Shown piece by piece: positions 1 to 8,814 of a stretch of DNA of 64,000 nt. The DNA is taken from positions 1 to 64,000 of the forward strand of contig NZ_JARXVF010000011.1 in assembly GCF_029892515.1 (NCBI RefSeq), given 5' to 3'. Every line of letters begins with the position of its first letter. The stretch's first letter is position 1. A program made the translations under genes and the position numbers. The notes below the pieces were generated by a model. The model saw nothing but the letters and a program-made list of their open reading frames with translations. It did no database searches and had not been told where the DNA came from. This stretch comes from Pseudaminobacter soli (ex Li et al. 2025). Its GTDB lineage: Bacteria > Pseudomonadota > Alphaproteobacteria > Rhizobiales > Rhizobiaceae.

Positions 1-200
1 GGCCGTGAAACGCTCCAGCGCTGATGGTACTTCGTCTCAAGACGCGGGAGAGTAAGTCGCTGCCAGGTCTGCCAAATGCATGTCTAAATCTTCTCCAAAC
101 GAACACGGCCCGCACCAACGGGACCCGCAGGCCGCATCGACGAGAAATCGACCGCGGCCCTTTGCTTTGGAACTCGCAGGCAAGCCTGCACAATACTTGA

Positions 201-277
<77 letters not shown>

Positions 278-284
278 AATATCA

Positions 285-322
285 ACACTCCCGCGCGGAC
301 CCCGCCGGGAGTGTTTTTGTTT
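285..322 (+). terminator. Rho-independent terminator of the tRNA
   Basis: Inverted repeat ACACTCCCG (285-293) and CGGGAGTGT (306-314) with a 12-nt loop, followed by a T-rich tail. It starts 8 bases after the tRNA CCA end, so it is the natural terminator of the tRNA transcript. Confidence 0.85.
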
Positions 323-329
323 GGCGGCT

Positions 330-1078
330 TGCCCCAAGTTTGGCGCTTGAGCCAATTGATGAGGGTGCCCCAACTCGCCAGACAGCGTCGCCGCGATGGC
401 GCCGCGCTTCGCCCCGGGCGTCAACACGATCTTCTTGATCAGGGTCCGCAGCGCCGGAGCGCCTCGGTCAGCTGCGCCACCTTCTTGGCGTAGACTGCCG
501 AAATACTTGACAACAGGTCCGGCGAGTCTTGCTGGGTAGTGGCAAGCAGGTCGACCAGCTCGGCCTTGCGCGCCTCGAGCCTATCCATCTCCGCCTTCAT
601 ACTGGCGTGGACCATGCCGGCCTTGATCGCCTCGATGACGCCGCGGATCTGCTTCTCCACCTTCATGAGCTTCCAGGCGTTGGCGTTGGCGCGGCGTTCG
701 CGGTTGAGCCGGTTCGTTGCCTCGGCATAGGCGCGCAGCGCCGCCGCTGCTGCCTCCGGCGCCATCAGCCGGTCTTCGAGGCCGGCCAGCACCCGCTGCT
801 CCAGCTCGCGCAATATCGGCCTGGTCGCGCGAGATGCGGTCGAGCGCCTCGGCCAGCACCAGCTCGAACCGCCCGGCTTGCGCGTCGCGCACCGACTGCT
901 GGATGCCAGGCCTGAGCACCAGGCTGGCGCCGGAGATGCCGGCATCCTGATAGCTGCCGGCAATCACCCAGGCTTCACGCCCGGCATGGTCACGGCAGAG
1001 CCGCAACTGGTCCGCGATCGAGGCCTCCCGCTGCTGGTCGGAGGAATAGCGGGCGTAAAGCGCAACGCGCGTCGTCAT
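330..1078 (-). pseudogene. Large serine recombinase, decayed (internal deletion plus frameshifts)
   Basis: The first 90 codons from ATG at 1078 encode the catalytic N-terminus of a resolvase/invertase-type serine recombinase. They include YARYSSDQQREASIADQL with the nucleophilic Ser region, and RISRDQADIA. At about 811 homology jumps to another frame and straight into the coiled-coil C-terminus (LEQRVLAGLEDRLM, then KAEMDRLEARKAEL), so the central recombinase and zinc-ribbon regions, about 300 residues, are missing. A further frame change near 480 leads to LIKKIVLTPGAKRGAIAATL, again tail-like, and another shift follows. Intact relatives are about 500-560 residues and integrate mobile elements. 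This copy cannot be functional. Its 3' end abuts the fMet tRNA terminator, so it probably marks an old integration event. Confidence 0.8.
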
Positions 1079-1098
1079 GCGGTGGTCTCCCTTGCGGT

Positions 1099-1335
1099 CT
1101 AGCTGGTGTCGGGGATGCCGGGCCCGGCGCTGTCGCCCGGCGATGCTGCGTTGGCCTGGTCAGCGGGGCGGTTGTCGTTGGCGGCCTGTCGCGCCGCATG
1201 ATGTTCCCGCGCCATTTGCCGGCCGATCAGCCGGGCGAGCGCCAGAATTGCTGGGTGGGGTCTTGCCGCCTTTTTCGCCAGGCAATCGGCGTCGGAGCGC
1301 CGCCGGGTGGCGGCCGTCATGTGGTCTTTAGCCAT
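1099..1335 (-). CDS. Small hypothetical protein upstream of the recombinase remnant
   Basis: 78 residues from ATG at 1335. It is basic, with RRRSDADCLAKKAARPHP near the start and ARQAANDNRP near residue 50. I recall the AANDNRP-type motif from small proteins encoded just before serine recombinases in Rhizobiales, but no function is known to me. The start codon overlaps the stop of the truncated dedA (TGATG), and the stop is 20 bases before the recombinase start, so it probably belonged to the mobile element with the recombinase. No membrane segment or signal peptide is seen. Confidence 0.55.
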   Translation of the reverse strand: MAKDHMTAATRRRSDADCLAKKAARPHPAILALARLIGRQMAREHHAARQAANDNRPADQANAASPGDSAGPGIPDTS

Positions 1336-1598
1336 CACGATCCTCGCTTCCGTTGGTCGACCCGCCGCGAACCGAGCACTCGCCCGAGCCCATACCAGCA
1401 CACGGAACCGATCGTCGAGCCGACCGTCGTGGCGACCACCATGGCCGCGAGGTCGGAACGGCGGGTCACGGCCGTGCCCAGCAGCATCAGCAGTATATAG
1501 GAGGGTATGATGGGGACGAACTTTTCCGCGACGGCCAGGCAGCTGACACCGGCGACGCCGAAGCCGAGCATCGCGATGATCGCGGAAGACATCTCCAT
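1335..1598 (-). pseudogene. DedA-family membrane protein, 3' truncated
   Basis: 87 residues resembling only the N-terminal part of DedA/SNARE-associated membrane proteins, which are usually about 200 residues. A first hydrophobic helix is followed by AEKFVPIIPSYILLMLLG, which matches the re-entrant E-x(2)-PxxPSE-like segment. A second helix ends in WYGLGRVLG. Homology stops around GSRRVDQ and the frame closes at once, where the recombinase-associated small gene begins. The gene starts 8 bases after the stop of pmtA, so it was the second gene of that operon. DedA proteins support membrane lipid carrier recycling and envelope integrity. This one is probably inactive. Confidence 0.6.
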
Positions 1599-1605
1599 GG
1601 TCAGC

Positions 1606-2196
1606 TCACAACGCTGACGGCAAGATGGATCGGTGCCGCATGATCCGATAGACCGATGCCGGCGGCAGGTTGCGCATGGTCCAGCCGGTACGCTCCGCCT
1701 TCAGGCCCAGGCGATCGAGAATTGCCTGCGGGACCGGGCAACGCGGGCCGTAGGTGATCTGATAGAAGGCCCCGCCCGGAACCATGCAGGCGAAAGCACC
1801 GCGGAGAATGGCAGAAGCCTTATCCGTAGGCATGGCGAGGATGCCCAGCCCGCTGATCACCGCGCCGACCGTCGCACCGGCATAGAGGCCGGTCGCCGTC
1901 AGTTCCGCCGCGTCCATGTGGAGCACCCGGGCGAGCGGAAAGCGGCGAGCCAGCAGGCGGGCGAAGGTCGCATCATATTCCACCAATGTGATGTTTTGCT
2001 CCGGCACGCCCCGCTCGAGCAGAGCCTGGGTGAAGGGGCCCGTTCCGGGGCCGAGTTCAAGAATTGGCCCAATTCCGGGCGTGATGTCCTGGGTCATCAG
2101 GGAGGCCACCGCACTGCCTGAGGGGGCGACGGCCGCCACGCGAAGCGGGTTGCTGATCCAAGCGCGGAGGAATGCCAGAGCATCAGAGACCGGCAT
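1606..2196 (-). CDS. pmtA: Phospholipid N-methyltransferase (PmtA-like)
   Basis: 196 residues. A class I SAM-dependent methyltransferase with motif I ILELGPGTGPFTQAL at residues 45-59 and the acidic VEYD strand after it. The N-terminus (FLRAWISNPLRVAAVAPSG) and the late tyrosine/proline-rich part match rhizobial Pmt enzymes, which convert phosphatidylethanolamine stepwise to phosphatidylcholine at the inner membrane. The ATG at 2196 is preceded by a strong AGGGAGG. An upstream in-frame extension is possible, but nothing in it is conserved and its start lacks a good ribosome site. It heads an operon with the truncated dedA. The specific activity is inferred from family resemblance; other small-molecule or rRNA methyltransferases share the fold. 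Confidence 0.75.
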   Translation of the reverse strand: MPVSDALAFLRAWISNPLRVAAVAPSGSAVASLMTQDITPGIGPILELGPGTGPFTQALLERGVPEQNITLVEYDATFARLLARRFPLARVLHMDAAELTATGLYAGATVGAVISGLGILAMPTDKASAILRGAFACMVPGGAFYQITYGPRCPVPQAILDRLGLKAERTGWTMRNLPPASVYRIMRHRSILPSAL

Positions 2197-2534
2197 CGCG
2201 GCCTCCCTTGATTGAGGATTGCTCGGCCGGAACGATACCCTGCGTGGTGGGCTGGTCGATGAATTGCGATAACATTCTCGGGTCATCCACAGTATGAGGG
2301 CTGTCACACATTCGCCATGAACGGGCGATCGAACGACCCCGCAGCTGCCTATGGTTCGCGGGGCGGCCAGATCGATCGTGAAACTGTGTCCCACGCACGG
2401 ATTGCGGGAGCCTGTCACGCAGCGCTTCCGGCTTGTCGTTCGCCGGGAGACGCGGGCGAGGCCTCTGTAAGGTTGATGCAATGCAGGTCGAAGTTCGAAG
2501 CAATGTGGGCGGAACGGAAAGGCGGAGCGGGGCG
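2197..2534. other. Non-coding stretch upstream of pmtA
   Basis: The pmtA promoter must lie at its left end. Open frames cross this stretch on both strands, but none has a credible start, a ribosome site or a recognisable domain. I see no tRNA, repeat or strong hairpin in it. Confidence 0.4.
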
Positions 2535-2648
2535 ATGCGCGTACAGCTGATAGAGGACAAGCCGGAGATGGTCTCGGCCCTGGTTTGCCACAACATGATC
2601 GTCGCCCATGTCTCGATTATCGCGGAGCCGACATGCGACCTGTGGTGA
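2535..2648 (+). pseudogene. Response-regulator N-terminal fragment
   Basis: 37 codons from ATG at 2535 begin MRVQLIEDKPEMVSAL, which closely follows the first strand and helix of an OmpR-family receiver domain (usually MRVLLIEDEPEMVxAL). The similarity fades after HNMIVAHV and the frame stops at 2648, before the phosphorylated aspartate would appear. Intact proteins are about 220-230 residues. It is therefore a remnant. The following 400 bases show no continuation in any frame. Confidence 0.5.
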
Positions 2649-3059
2649 ATATTGCCGCTTTGACCCTGGGGCGCGCGGCAGGAGCCGCGGCAAAGGCCAC
2701 TGCCCCTGTCGTTGCGGGGGGCTCGTGCCCTTGACCTGGATCGCGCCGTCCGAACACTCGTCAATACTGCTCGTTCAGACCGCTGGCTGGCGTCGTCGCG
2801 ATTGTCTTGCCCATCGTGGAGATGGCCGACGACAAGGTTCAACAGAGGACTGGAATTTGCCGGATCACAGGTCGTACCGTCGTTTCGGCGAAGCGTGTGA
2901 GATGGAGCGGGGCCGATTCAAGCGTACTTCGAAGACTTCATTGAGAGGACTTTGCCGCAGCATGTCGTCGCGGGTGGACGGCGCCACGACAGATACGACG
3001 GAATCGTGCTCGTCAATCACGAGAATTGCTCCTTTGGCTATCGCCAGAGGGCGCTACGT
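2649..3059. other. Stretch with no identifiable gene
   Basis: GC-rich sequence between the response-regulator fragment and the hydrolase-like gene. Several short open frames exist but none shows a domain, a signal peptide or a convincing ribosome site. It is probably decayed DNA plus the promoter of the following gene. Confidence 0.35.
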
Positions 3060-4265
3060 ATGAGGGCCTGTACCCAAGAGGCAAGCATCGTTGGGGTGCG
3101 GGCATCAAATCAGCCGTACCGTGTCCGTAGGCGCGTCGTGCTCCATTTCCCTGGTTTTGAACCTCTCAGTGCGGTTGATCATCACGCGCGCTATAAGCGG
3201 TCGGCAGAGCAAACTGCAAGACTATGGAACGTCGCAATCGAAGTCGGCCCGATGTACGCGAATGGTCGCGACCGCTATTTCGACGTCGACAGCGAAGGTT
3301 CCGGATGGCGGACATCTAACCGCATCTATATCTTGGACCATAGCGACCTCGTTTCCCGATTGAACAAAAGGTCACTCTACAAGCGCCTAGGCTCGGGGTT
3401 TCTCAGCGGAGCCCGTGTCGTCATGGAAGGCGGCGCCAAGGGCTACTTCGCGCATGCGTGGCGTTTCGGGCTGTTTTTCATCTTTCCCTTTATGCTGGTG
3501 ATCCTCGCCATCGCAGTAAGCGTCGCTATCGCTGCTTATCCGTATTGGATGAATCTTCAGCCCGTTCACTATGTTTTGAGTGCCGGCGGTGCCTGCATTT
3601 TCTTTATCTGCATATTTCTTCCGTGGTCGGAGAAATTTCACACGCTGCATCTGTTTTCTGACTGGGAGCTGGCGGTCGCTCTCGCGAGACTGAATGACCG
3701 CCATATTAATCGGTGGCTGCAAGCCCGTGTGGAATCTGTGCGGGCAGCGCTAAACGAGGAAGCTGACGAGTATTTGGTCAGCTCGCATAGCATGGGCTCC
3801 AGCGTGGCTGCTCATGTATTGGCGATGGTGCTGGAGGAGAAGCCGGGCGTGCTTAAGGGCAAGCGCATCGTGTTCGCGACCCTTGGGGGAGCCATCCCGC
3901 AGGTCTCGTTAATTAATTCTGCGACAGTATTGCGTAGGCGCATAGGCGCAATTGCCCGTGCACCGGAGATATTCTGGTTCGAGATCCACTGTCGGACAGA
4001 CCCGATCCATCTCTACAAGACCCGCGTAGTTGCCTTGGCGGGGCATCACGATGCGGTTCAGCCGCGGGTTGTTACTATCCGTGTAAGGCACATGCTGTCC
4101 CCTGACCACTATCGGAAAATTAGATACGACCCGCTGAGGGTGCATAGGCAATACGTTCTGGGCGCGGATGTGCGTGCACCCTTCGATTTCACACTCATGA
4201 CGGCCGGACCGCTTCCTGCAGCCTCTTTTGCCGATTTTTCGCGCGAAATGCTGCCCCAATTCTAG
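3060..4265 (+). CDS. Membrane-anchored alpha/beta-hydrolase-like protein, function unknown
   Basis: 401 residues from ATG at 3060; a longer in-frame start at 2952 is possible but its extra residues look random. Near the N-terminus RRVVLHFPGFEPLS resembles the first strand and oxyanion segment of a lipase-like fold. Two strong membrane segments lie around residues 135-190 (FFIFPFMLVILAIAVSVAI, then GACIFFICIFLPW). After them comes SSHSMGSSVAAHVLAM, a GxSxG-like nucleophile elbow in which the first Gly is Ser. The C-terminal part has no family I recognise. I infer an inner-membrane esterase or lipase-like protein. AT-richer codon use than its neighbours and its isolated position suggest acquisition. 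Confidence 0.6.
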   Translation: MRACTQEASIVGVRASNQPYRVRRRVVLHFPGFEPLSAVDHHARYKRSAEQTARLWNVAIEVGPMYANGRDRYFDVDSEGSGWRTSNRIYILDHSDLVSRLNKRSLYKRLGSGFLSGARVVMEGGAKGYFAHAWRFGLFFIFPFMLVILAIAVSVAIAAYPYWMNLQPVHYVLSAGGACIFFICIFLPWSEKFHTLHLFSDWELAVALARLNDRHINRWLQARVESVRAALNEEADEYLVSSHSMGSSVAAHVLAMVLEEKPGVLKGKRIVFATLGGAIPQVSLINSATVLRRRIGAIARAPEIFWFEIHCRTDPIHLYKTRVVALAGHHDAVQPRVVTIRVRHMLSPDHYRKIRYDPLRVHRQYVLGADVRAPFDFTLMTAGPLPAASFADFSREMLPQF

Positions 4266-4426
4266 CACAAGGGCAACGCCTACAGCGCCGCTTTTGCTCT
4301 TGATGCTGCGATGCCTTTGTATTCGGCGTCGGAAGCGAAAATAGGATCCTAACAGAATCGAGTTGGAATATTCGATTGCTCCTATTGCTCCGGCCGCGAC
4401 ACGCGTCACCCGAACAACTGTTTCGC

Positions 4427-5368
4427 CTAAGCTGACGGCACTGCGTGCGCCTCATCAAAGGTTGTACATTGCAGCACGTTATCCCGCAGACGCTTGATCA
4501 GCCATCGGCCGGCTGGCCCTGGAGGGGTATCATGTCGATGAAGCGCATACATCGTCATTTGGTTGCCCTCAGGCCAGACACTACTCTGCACGTTGAGTTC
4601 GACCAGCCGGCCTGCCGAAAGGTCGCCCTGAATCATCCACATCGGCATACTTCCCCAACCCAGTCCACCTTTGAGGAAGGCATGCTTTGCGCCGAGGTCT
4701 GCAAGCCGCCAGGTCTTCTGGGCAATCACGCCGAATTGCTGCCCGTCCGAGAAAGAAGACCTGTCGGTGAGCACTAGTTGGACATACTCGGCAAGCTGTT
4801 TGCTGGAGAGCGGTCCGGGAGGCTGCGCGAGAGGATGGCCTGGTGCAGCGACGAGTATCAACCTGAATGCGAACAGATGCTCGAGCTCCACTTCCGGCGG
4901 GAAGAGCGGCACGACGCCCGAAACGGCAAATGAGCAGCGCTTGTCGAGAACAGGCTGGATAACCGCGCCAAGGCTCTCGACGTGGACCCTGAGTTGCGTA
5001 TCAGGAAAGCTGGCCTCGAAATCGGTCACTGTGGACGTGAGGATCTCGATTGGGAACATCGCGTCGATCACAATTGAAACCTCAGGCTCGATGCCGCTAG
5101 CCAGATCCCTGGCTCGGGCCCGGAACTGGCCAGCCTGACGCAACACTGCCCGCGCTTCATTGGCCAGTGCCGCGCCGGCTTCGGTCGGAGTGGGGTAGCG
5201 GCCGATGCGTTCGAACAGCACTACCTTGAGCTGCGTTTCCAATCCGGAAATCGTCTGGCTCACGACGGACTGCGCCCGTCCGATCTTTCGGCCTGCCGCC
5301 GAGAAACTGCCTTCGTCGACTGCCGCAACAAGCGTTCGCATCTGATCGAGGGTAATCGATTCAATCAT
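4427..5368 (-). CDS. LysR-family transcriptional regulator
   Basis: 313 residues. The N-terminal winged helix-turn-helix spans residues 1-65 (FSAAGRKIGRAQSVVSQTI is the recognition region), followed by the linker helix and a two-lobe substrate-binding domain from about residue 93. The length is usual for the family. It is divergent from azoR, with 317 bases between the starts, the classical LysR arrangement in which the regulator controls the neighbouring gene and itself. The likely targets are azoR, doxX and the pirin gene. ATG at 5368 has AGGAC upstream. The effector is unknown; quinones or electrophiles are plausible given the targets. Confidence 0.85.
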   Translation of the reverse strand: MIESITLDQMRTLVAAVDEGSFSAAGRKIGRAQSVVSQTISGLETQLKVVLFERIGRYPTPTEAGAALANEARAVLRQAGQFRARARDLASGIEPEVSIVIDAMFPIEILTSTVTDFEASFPDTQLRVHVESLGAVIQPVLDKRCSFAVSGVVPLFPPEVELEHLFAFRLILVAAPGHPLAQPPGPLSSKQLAEYVQLVLTDRSSFSDGQQFGVIAQKTWRLADLGAKHAFLKGGLGWGSMPMWMIQGDLSAGRLVELNVQSSVWPEGNQMTMYALHRHDTPPGPAGRWLIKRLRDNVLQCTTFDEAHAVPSA

Positions 5369-5591
5369 GCATCTGTCCTAACGATAGAAGGGGCTTTGTA
5401 CCTTAGGTCACATCGATGCAGCTGTCACGTCCGGTTTTGGGAACCAAACTCGCCAACGGTAGATTGGGGCGTTGCGTCCACCTGCGATGAACTCGCACTC
5501 TCAGCTGGAGAACCCGCCGTTTCGCCGTCTGCTTTCGGCGCGCTGCAAAGATTGAGGAGGGGGTAAGCCATCGATATATCTGCAGGAAAGA

Positions 5592-5617
5592 TAGATTGTA
5601 TCGAGCAATATCGTCTA
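5592..5617. promoter_or_regulatory. Imperfect palindrome, candidate LysR operator
   Basis: A 26-bp partial dyad, TAGA-N3-TAT ... ATA-N3-TCTA, lies 69 bases before the azoR start in the divergent lysR-azoR interval. LysR regulators bind such interrupted dyads. The surrounding 5570-5630 is AT-rich compared with the window. Assignment to this regulator is inferred from position only. Confidence 0.4.
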
Positions 5618-5685
5618 CGCAGATTTATCCGAGCCATCTACTTTCGCGGTCATTGGTAACTCAACTCGCGGAAGGAATACGGATC

Positions 5686-6312
5686 ATGAAACTTCTCCAT
5701 GTGGACTCCAGCATCCTCGGCCCGGCCTCAGTCAGCCGCCAGCTCTCGGAGGCGATCGTAGCAGCCGAGCTGAAGGCTCATCCAGGGCTTGAAGTCGAGC
5801 GACTTGACCTGGCGACCCACGCGATCGGTCACCTGACAGGCCGCCATCTGGCTGCCGCTCAGGGCGCGGCACCCGAGACGCCGGCTCTGGCGGACGACGT
5901 CGCGGCCGGCAACGACGCACTTGAGGCGTTCCTTGCCGCAGACATCGTCGTGGTCGGCGCCCCCATGTACAATTTTAGCATACCAAGCCAGCTGAAGGCC
6001 TGGATCGACCGTCTCGCAGTTGCCGGCAGGACGTTCCGCTATACCGAATATGGACCGCAGGGCCTCGCCGGGGATAAGCACGTGATCATCGCTTCCTCGC
6101 GCGGCGGTTTCTATGGCGCCGAGACTGCGATGGCCGCGCTGGACCACCAGGAAACCTATCTGCGCAGCATCTTCAACTTCTTCGGCGTCAACGACATCAC
6201 CTTCATCCGTGCCGAAGGTGTCGCGCTCGGCGACGAACAGCGCGAACAGTCGCTCGCCGCGGCCCGCGCCGACATAAGCAAGCTCACGCAAACTCAGAAA
6301 CTCGCTGCCTGA
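5686..6312 (+). CDS. azoR: FMN-dependent NADH:quinone/azo reductase (AzoR)
   Basis: 208 residues, the usual length. A flavodoxin-like fold protein with the FMN-phosphate segment near the N-terminus ([17 protein letters not shown]), the FMN-binding loop [15 protein letters not shown] at residues 92-106 and SRGG at 138-141. The family reduces quinones and azo compounds by two electrons at the expense of NADH and protects against thiol and quinone stress. ATG at 5686 has GAAGGA upstream. It is the first gene of azoR-doxX-pirin, with 30- and 47-base gaps, and is probably controlled by the divergent LysR protein. Confidence in the family is high. Confidence 0.9.
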   Translation: MKLLHVDSSILGPASVSRQLSEAIVAAELKAHPGLEVERLDLATHAIGHLTGRHLAAAQGAAPETPALADDVAAGNDALEAFLAADIVVVGAPMYNFSIPSQLKAWIDRLAVAGRTFRYTEYGPQGLAGDKHVIIASSRGGFYGAETAMAALDHQETYLRSIFNFFGVNDITFIRAEGVALGDEQREQSLAAARADISKLTQTQKLAA

Positions 6313-6342
6313 CAGCTGACTTACAAAAGAGGGAAACTCAAG

Positions 6343-6720
6343 ATGAACAACGATGTCCTCCTGCTCACCGCACGCATCCTGCTTGCTATCCTGTTCCTCG
6401 TTACCGGGCTGGGTAAGCTCGCTGACCCCTCCGGGGTCGTCGGGATGCTCGGCAGCCTACACCTGCCGGCGCCGACACTACTCGCCTATCTAGTCGGCAG
6501 CTGTGAAGTCGGCGGAGCGCTGGCCGTTATTGCCGGTTACCAGGTCAGGACCGTCGGGCTGCTGCTCGCAGCCTGGTGTGTCGCCACCGCACTGATCGTG
6601 CACCTGCAGATGCCCATGGATCTCATGAAGAATCTTGGGCTTGCCGGTGGGTTCACACTTCTCGCCGCAACCGGTGCCGGCTCGCTGGCTGTTCGTTCAA
6701 GGCAGCGGGTTTCCGCCTAG
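6343..6720 (+). CDS. DoxX-family membrane protein
   Basis: 125 residues with four predicted membrane helices. The first contains ILLAILFLVTGLGKL, the typical DoxX N-terminal helix with the G-x-GKL motif. DoxX proteins are small inner-membrane proteins often found with oxidoreductases and redox-stress genes; their biochemical role is not settled. It lies 30 bases behind azoR, with AGAGGGAA before the start, and 47 bases before the pirin gene, so the three are probably cotranscribed. Confidence 0.85.
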   Translation: MNNDVLLLTARILLAILFLVTGLGKLADPSGVVGMLGSLHLPAPTLLAYLVGSCEVGGALAVIAGYQVRTVGLLLAAWCVATALIVHLQMPMDLMKNLGLAGGFTLLAATGAGSLAVRSRQRVSA

Positions 6721-6767
6721 TGAGCGCGAGATCCAATCGGACCAATCTAAATTGGAGTATCAATGCG

Positions 6768-7616
6768 ATGACAAGCAATCTTGCAGTCGTACAATCGGTA
6801 TCCGCTCGTGCCGAACGCAAAGTAGTCGAGCGAACCCGTGGATCGGGACGCGGTCCCATCGTCCGCCTGATGAGCCCCTCGGATCTCGGCCAGCTTCTGA
6901 AGCCCTTCGTTTTTCTTGATCTGGTGGATTCCGACTCTTCCGTCGCCCGAGGCATGAACCTTCATCCACATTCTGGAATTGCCACCGTTACCGTGCTCAC
7001 CGAGGGCAATCTTCGCTTCGACAAGGGCAAATGGGGCACCGGGACGCTCGACTACGGCGGCGTGGAATGGATGCGTGCGGGCAGCGGGATCTGGCACGGC
7101 GACGAATATCAGTCGGGCAGCTCGCCGCGGTTCAAGGGTTTTCAACTCTGGGTGGCCTTGCCCGCGGCACTCGAAGCGAGTTCGCCCGAGTGGCAGTTCG
7201 TGGAATCGAAGCAGATACCCGAGGTTGGCCCGGCGCGTCTGATCGTCGGTGCCTATCAGGGCGAGGTCAGCCCCGTGCGCTCCTTTGACGGGATCAACTA
7301 CCTGCTTGTCACCCTCGCTCCAGGTGAGGAGTGGGTCTACGAGACGCCCTTCGGCCACAAAGTTGGCTGGCTTGCCGTGTCGCACGGCAGCATGTCCGGT
7401 GAGGGCATCTATACCGCTGGCGACATGATCGTGTTCGACAGGAGCGATGCGGCAATCATGTTGCGCGCTGGTGCCGATGGCGCAACCTTCGTGCTGGGTT
7501 CAGCAGTGCCGCATCCGCACGACTTGGTCCTCGGCTACTACTCGGTGCACACATCCGAGAAGGCTCTGAAGGCCGGCGAAGCACGTATCGCTGAAGTTCG
7601 GGACCTTTATGCATGA
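6768..7616 (+). CDS. Pirin-family bicupin protein
   Basis: 282 residues, the usual pirin length. The N-terminal cupin carries the metal ligands in NLHPHSGIATVTVLTEG (His66, His68) and GIWHGDEYQ (His110, Glu113). The C-terminal cupin follows from about residue 150. Pirins bind a single iron or related metal, and some have quercetin 2,3-dioxygenase activity. Others act as redox-sensing regulators. ATG at 6768 is preceded by TTGGAG; the nearby ATG at 6763 is out of frame. It is the last gene of the azoR operon, followed by a 12-bp hairpin. Its place in a redox operon fits a detoxification role for quinones or flavonoids, which is an inference. Confidence 0.88.
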   Translation: MTSNLAVVQSVSARAERKVVERTRGSGRGPIVRLMSPSDLGQLLKPFVFLDLVDSDSSVARGMNLHPHSGIATVTVLTEGNLRFDKGKWGTGTLDYGGVEWMRAGSGIWHGDEYQSGSSPRFKGFQLWVALPAALEASSPEWQFVESKQIPEVGPARLIVGAYQGEVSPVRSFDGINYLLVTLAPGEEWVYETPFGHKVGWLAVSHGSMSGEGIYTAGDMIVFDRSDAAIMLRAGADGATFVLGSAVPHPHDLVLGYYSVHTSEKALKAGEARIAEVRDLYA

Positions 7617-7626
7617 GCCAAGCGTA

Positions 7627-7659
7627 CGACATCTCCGGTCCTGTGGGCCGGAGATGTCG
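7627..7659 (+). terminator. 12-bp hairpin after the azoR-doxX-pirin operon
   Basis: Perfect inverted repeat CGACATCTCCGG (7627-7638) and CCGGAGATGTCG (7648-7659) with a 9-nt loop, 10 bases after the pirin stop. No T-run follows, so it may be a stabilising 3' hairpin rather than a complete intrinsic terminator. Confidence 0.55.
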
Positions 7660-7784
7660 AAGCACGTCTTCGCCTGAGGGGGAGGCGAGTCGGAAGGCGT
7701 CGAACGGCTGATGGTGGCACGACAAATTTTCGGGAACGAAATGGCTGGTTTCCAGCCTTTTTTGTTTACGGCTGCGGTCCGCTT

Positions 7785-8045
7785 TTGCGGATACCCTTAA
7801 CCGCCATGCAAGCTGCCAGGCCCACTGTCCTGGGCTGGCCTGACTTGCGGTACTTCGCCGACGATTCCAGTCTGACATTGCTCCGCCCTCCGGTCGCTAT
7901 CGACGGCGAGATCGCACTTTCGGGTGGAGGCACTGATGGGGCTTTCGATGCCGGTGTTCTCGTCGGTCTTTCCGACACACGAACACGCTTTCAATTCTCG
8001 GCGGTGTCTGGCGTTAATACTGCCGAGTTAATCGCTCCTTTGCAT
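7785..8045 (+). pseudogene. Patatin-like phospholipase, fragment with lost active site
   Basis: About 87 codons resemble the N-terminus of bacterial patatin-like proteins: the oxyanion loop IALSGGGTDGAFDAG near residue 43 and the nucleophile region AVSGVNTAELIAPL near residue 75. In patatins the latter reads GxSxG; here the nucleophilic Ser is Asn (GVNTA). After APLHFL similarity ends, and the open frame continues with unrelated composition to about 8700. Patatins are usually over 300 residues and have a second catalytic Asp downstream that I cannot find. The 8050-8700 stretch appears to be scrambled residual sequence. Confidence 0.55.
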
Positions 8046-8814
8046 TTCCTCGTCCCGACCTGCCAGAGCGCTCACGACGATCAATGCCAGTGGCATTGCT
8101 GTCACCCTGACCCGAGGGATGACAGCATCCTCCCGACATCCGAGCTGTTCGCAGGATCTTTCGAGCTTGTCGATCGTGAGTCGACGACCAGCCGCTGCGA
8201 ACTTGCAGCCGAGAGCGCAGCGGGATCTTCGCATACTCTCAAGCTTCAGCGGACTTTGTGCGCTCCGTCATCAGTGGGGCGTGCGCAGGGAGGTTCGCGC
8301 AAGGTTGGGTTCACGCGCTGTCGCCTGAGGCGGTGCATCGGTGACGCGATCTGCGTGTATGAGCCAATCGCTTCCCTTCATCATCATTGCTTGGCTGACT
8401 TTGTTAAGCCGGCGCGTCTCTCCGTGCCGTCCACGCAGCAAAACGTCAGGCCGTGCCGTAGCGGCGAGAGTGGCCATACGTGTCTCTACAGGTCTACTTG
8501 GTCAGGAAGCGCATGCCCAGACCAGCGGCACCCAACAGCGTCTGCTCCTCATTTTGCAAGTGCCGCGCCCGGCGCGGTCGGGACACGGTCGCCTCAAATG
8601 CACCTGACCCACACTATGGCGACGCAATCTGCGTCCATCGCAGCTCGAACCGAGGTTGATAGCTCCAAATCTATCGTTTATCCAGATATATCTCATCTAA
8701 TAATATAGTCTACTCCGATGCATCAATAGGCGTCATATCTGGGTTGCAAACACGGAGACAGCCACGAAAGCCGACCTCCGAAACAACCAACGCTCGAAAA
8801 CAGGAGTATTTAAA
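8046..8814. other. Degenerate sequence and promoter region of the DUF680 gene
   Basis: Open frames cross this stretch in several phases without any recognisable domain, consistent with decay of the patatin gene and perhaps another. At 8685-8715 an AT-rich island contains GATATATCT and AATATAGTCTAC. Similar words occur in the lysR-azoR interval (5573-5581 and 5607-5618). It probably holds the promoter of the gene at 8815. Confidence 0.4.

Noticed and set aside
7785-8708. Full 307-codon plus-strand frame as one protein
   Set aside because: Only the first 87 codons resemble patatin; the rest has no family and unusual composition.
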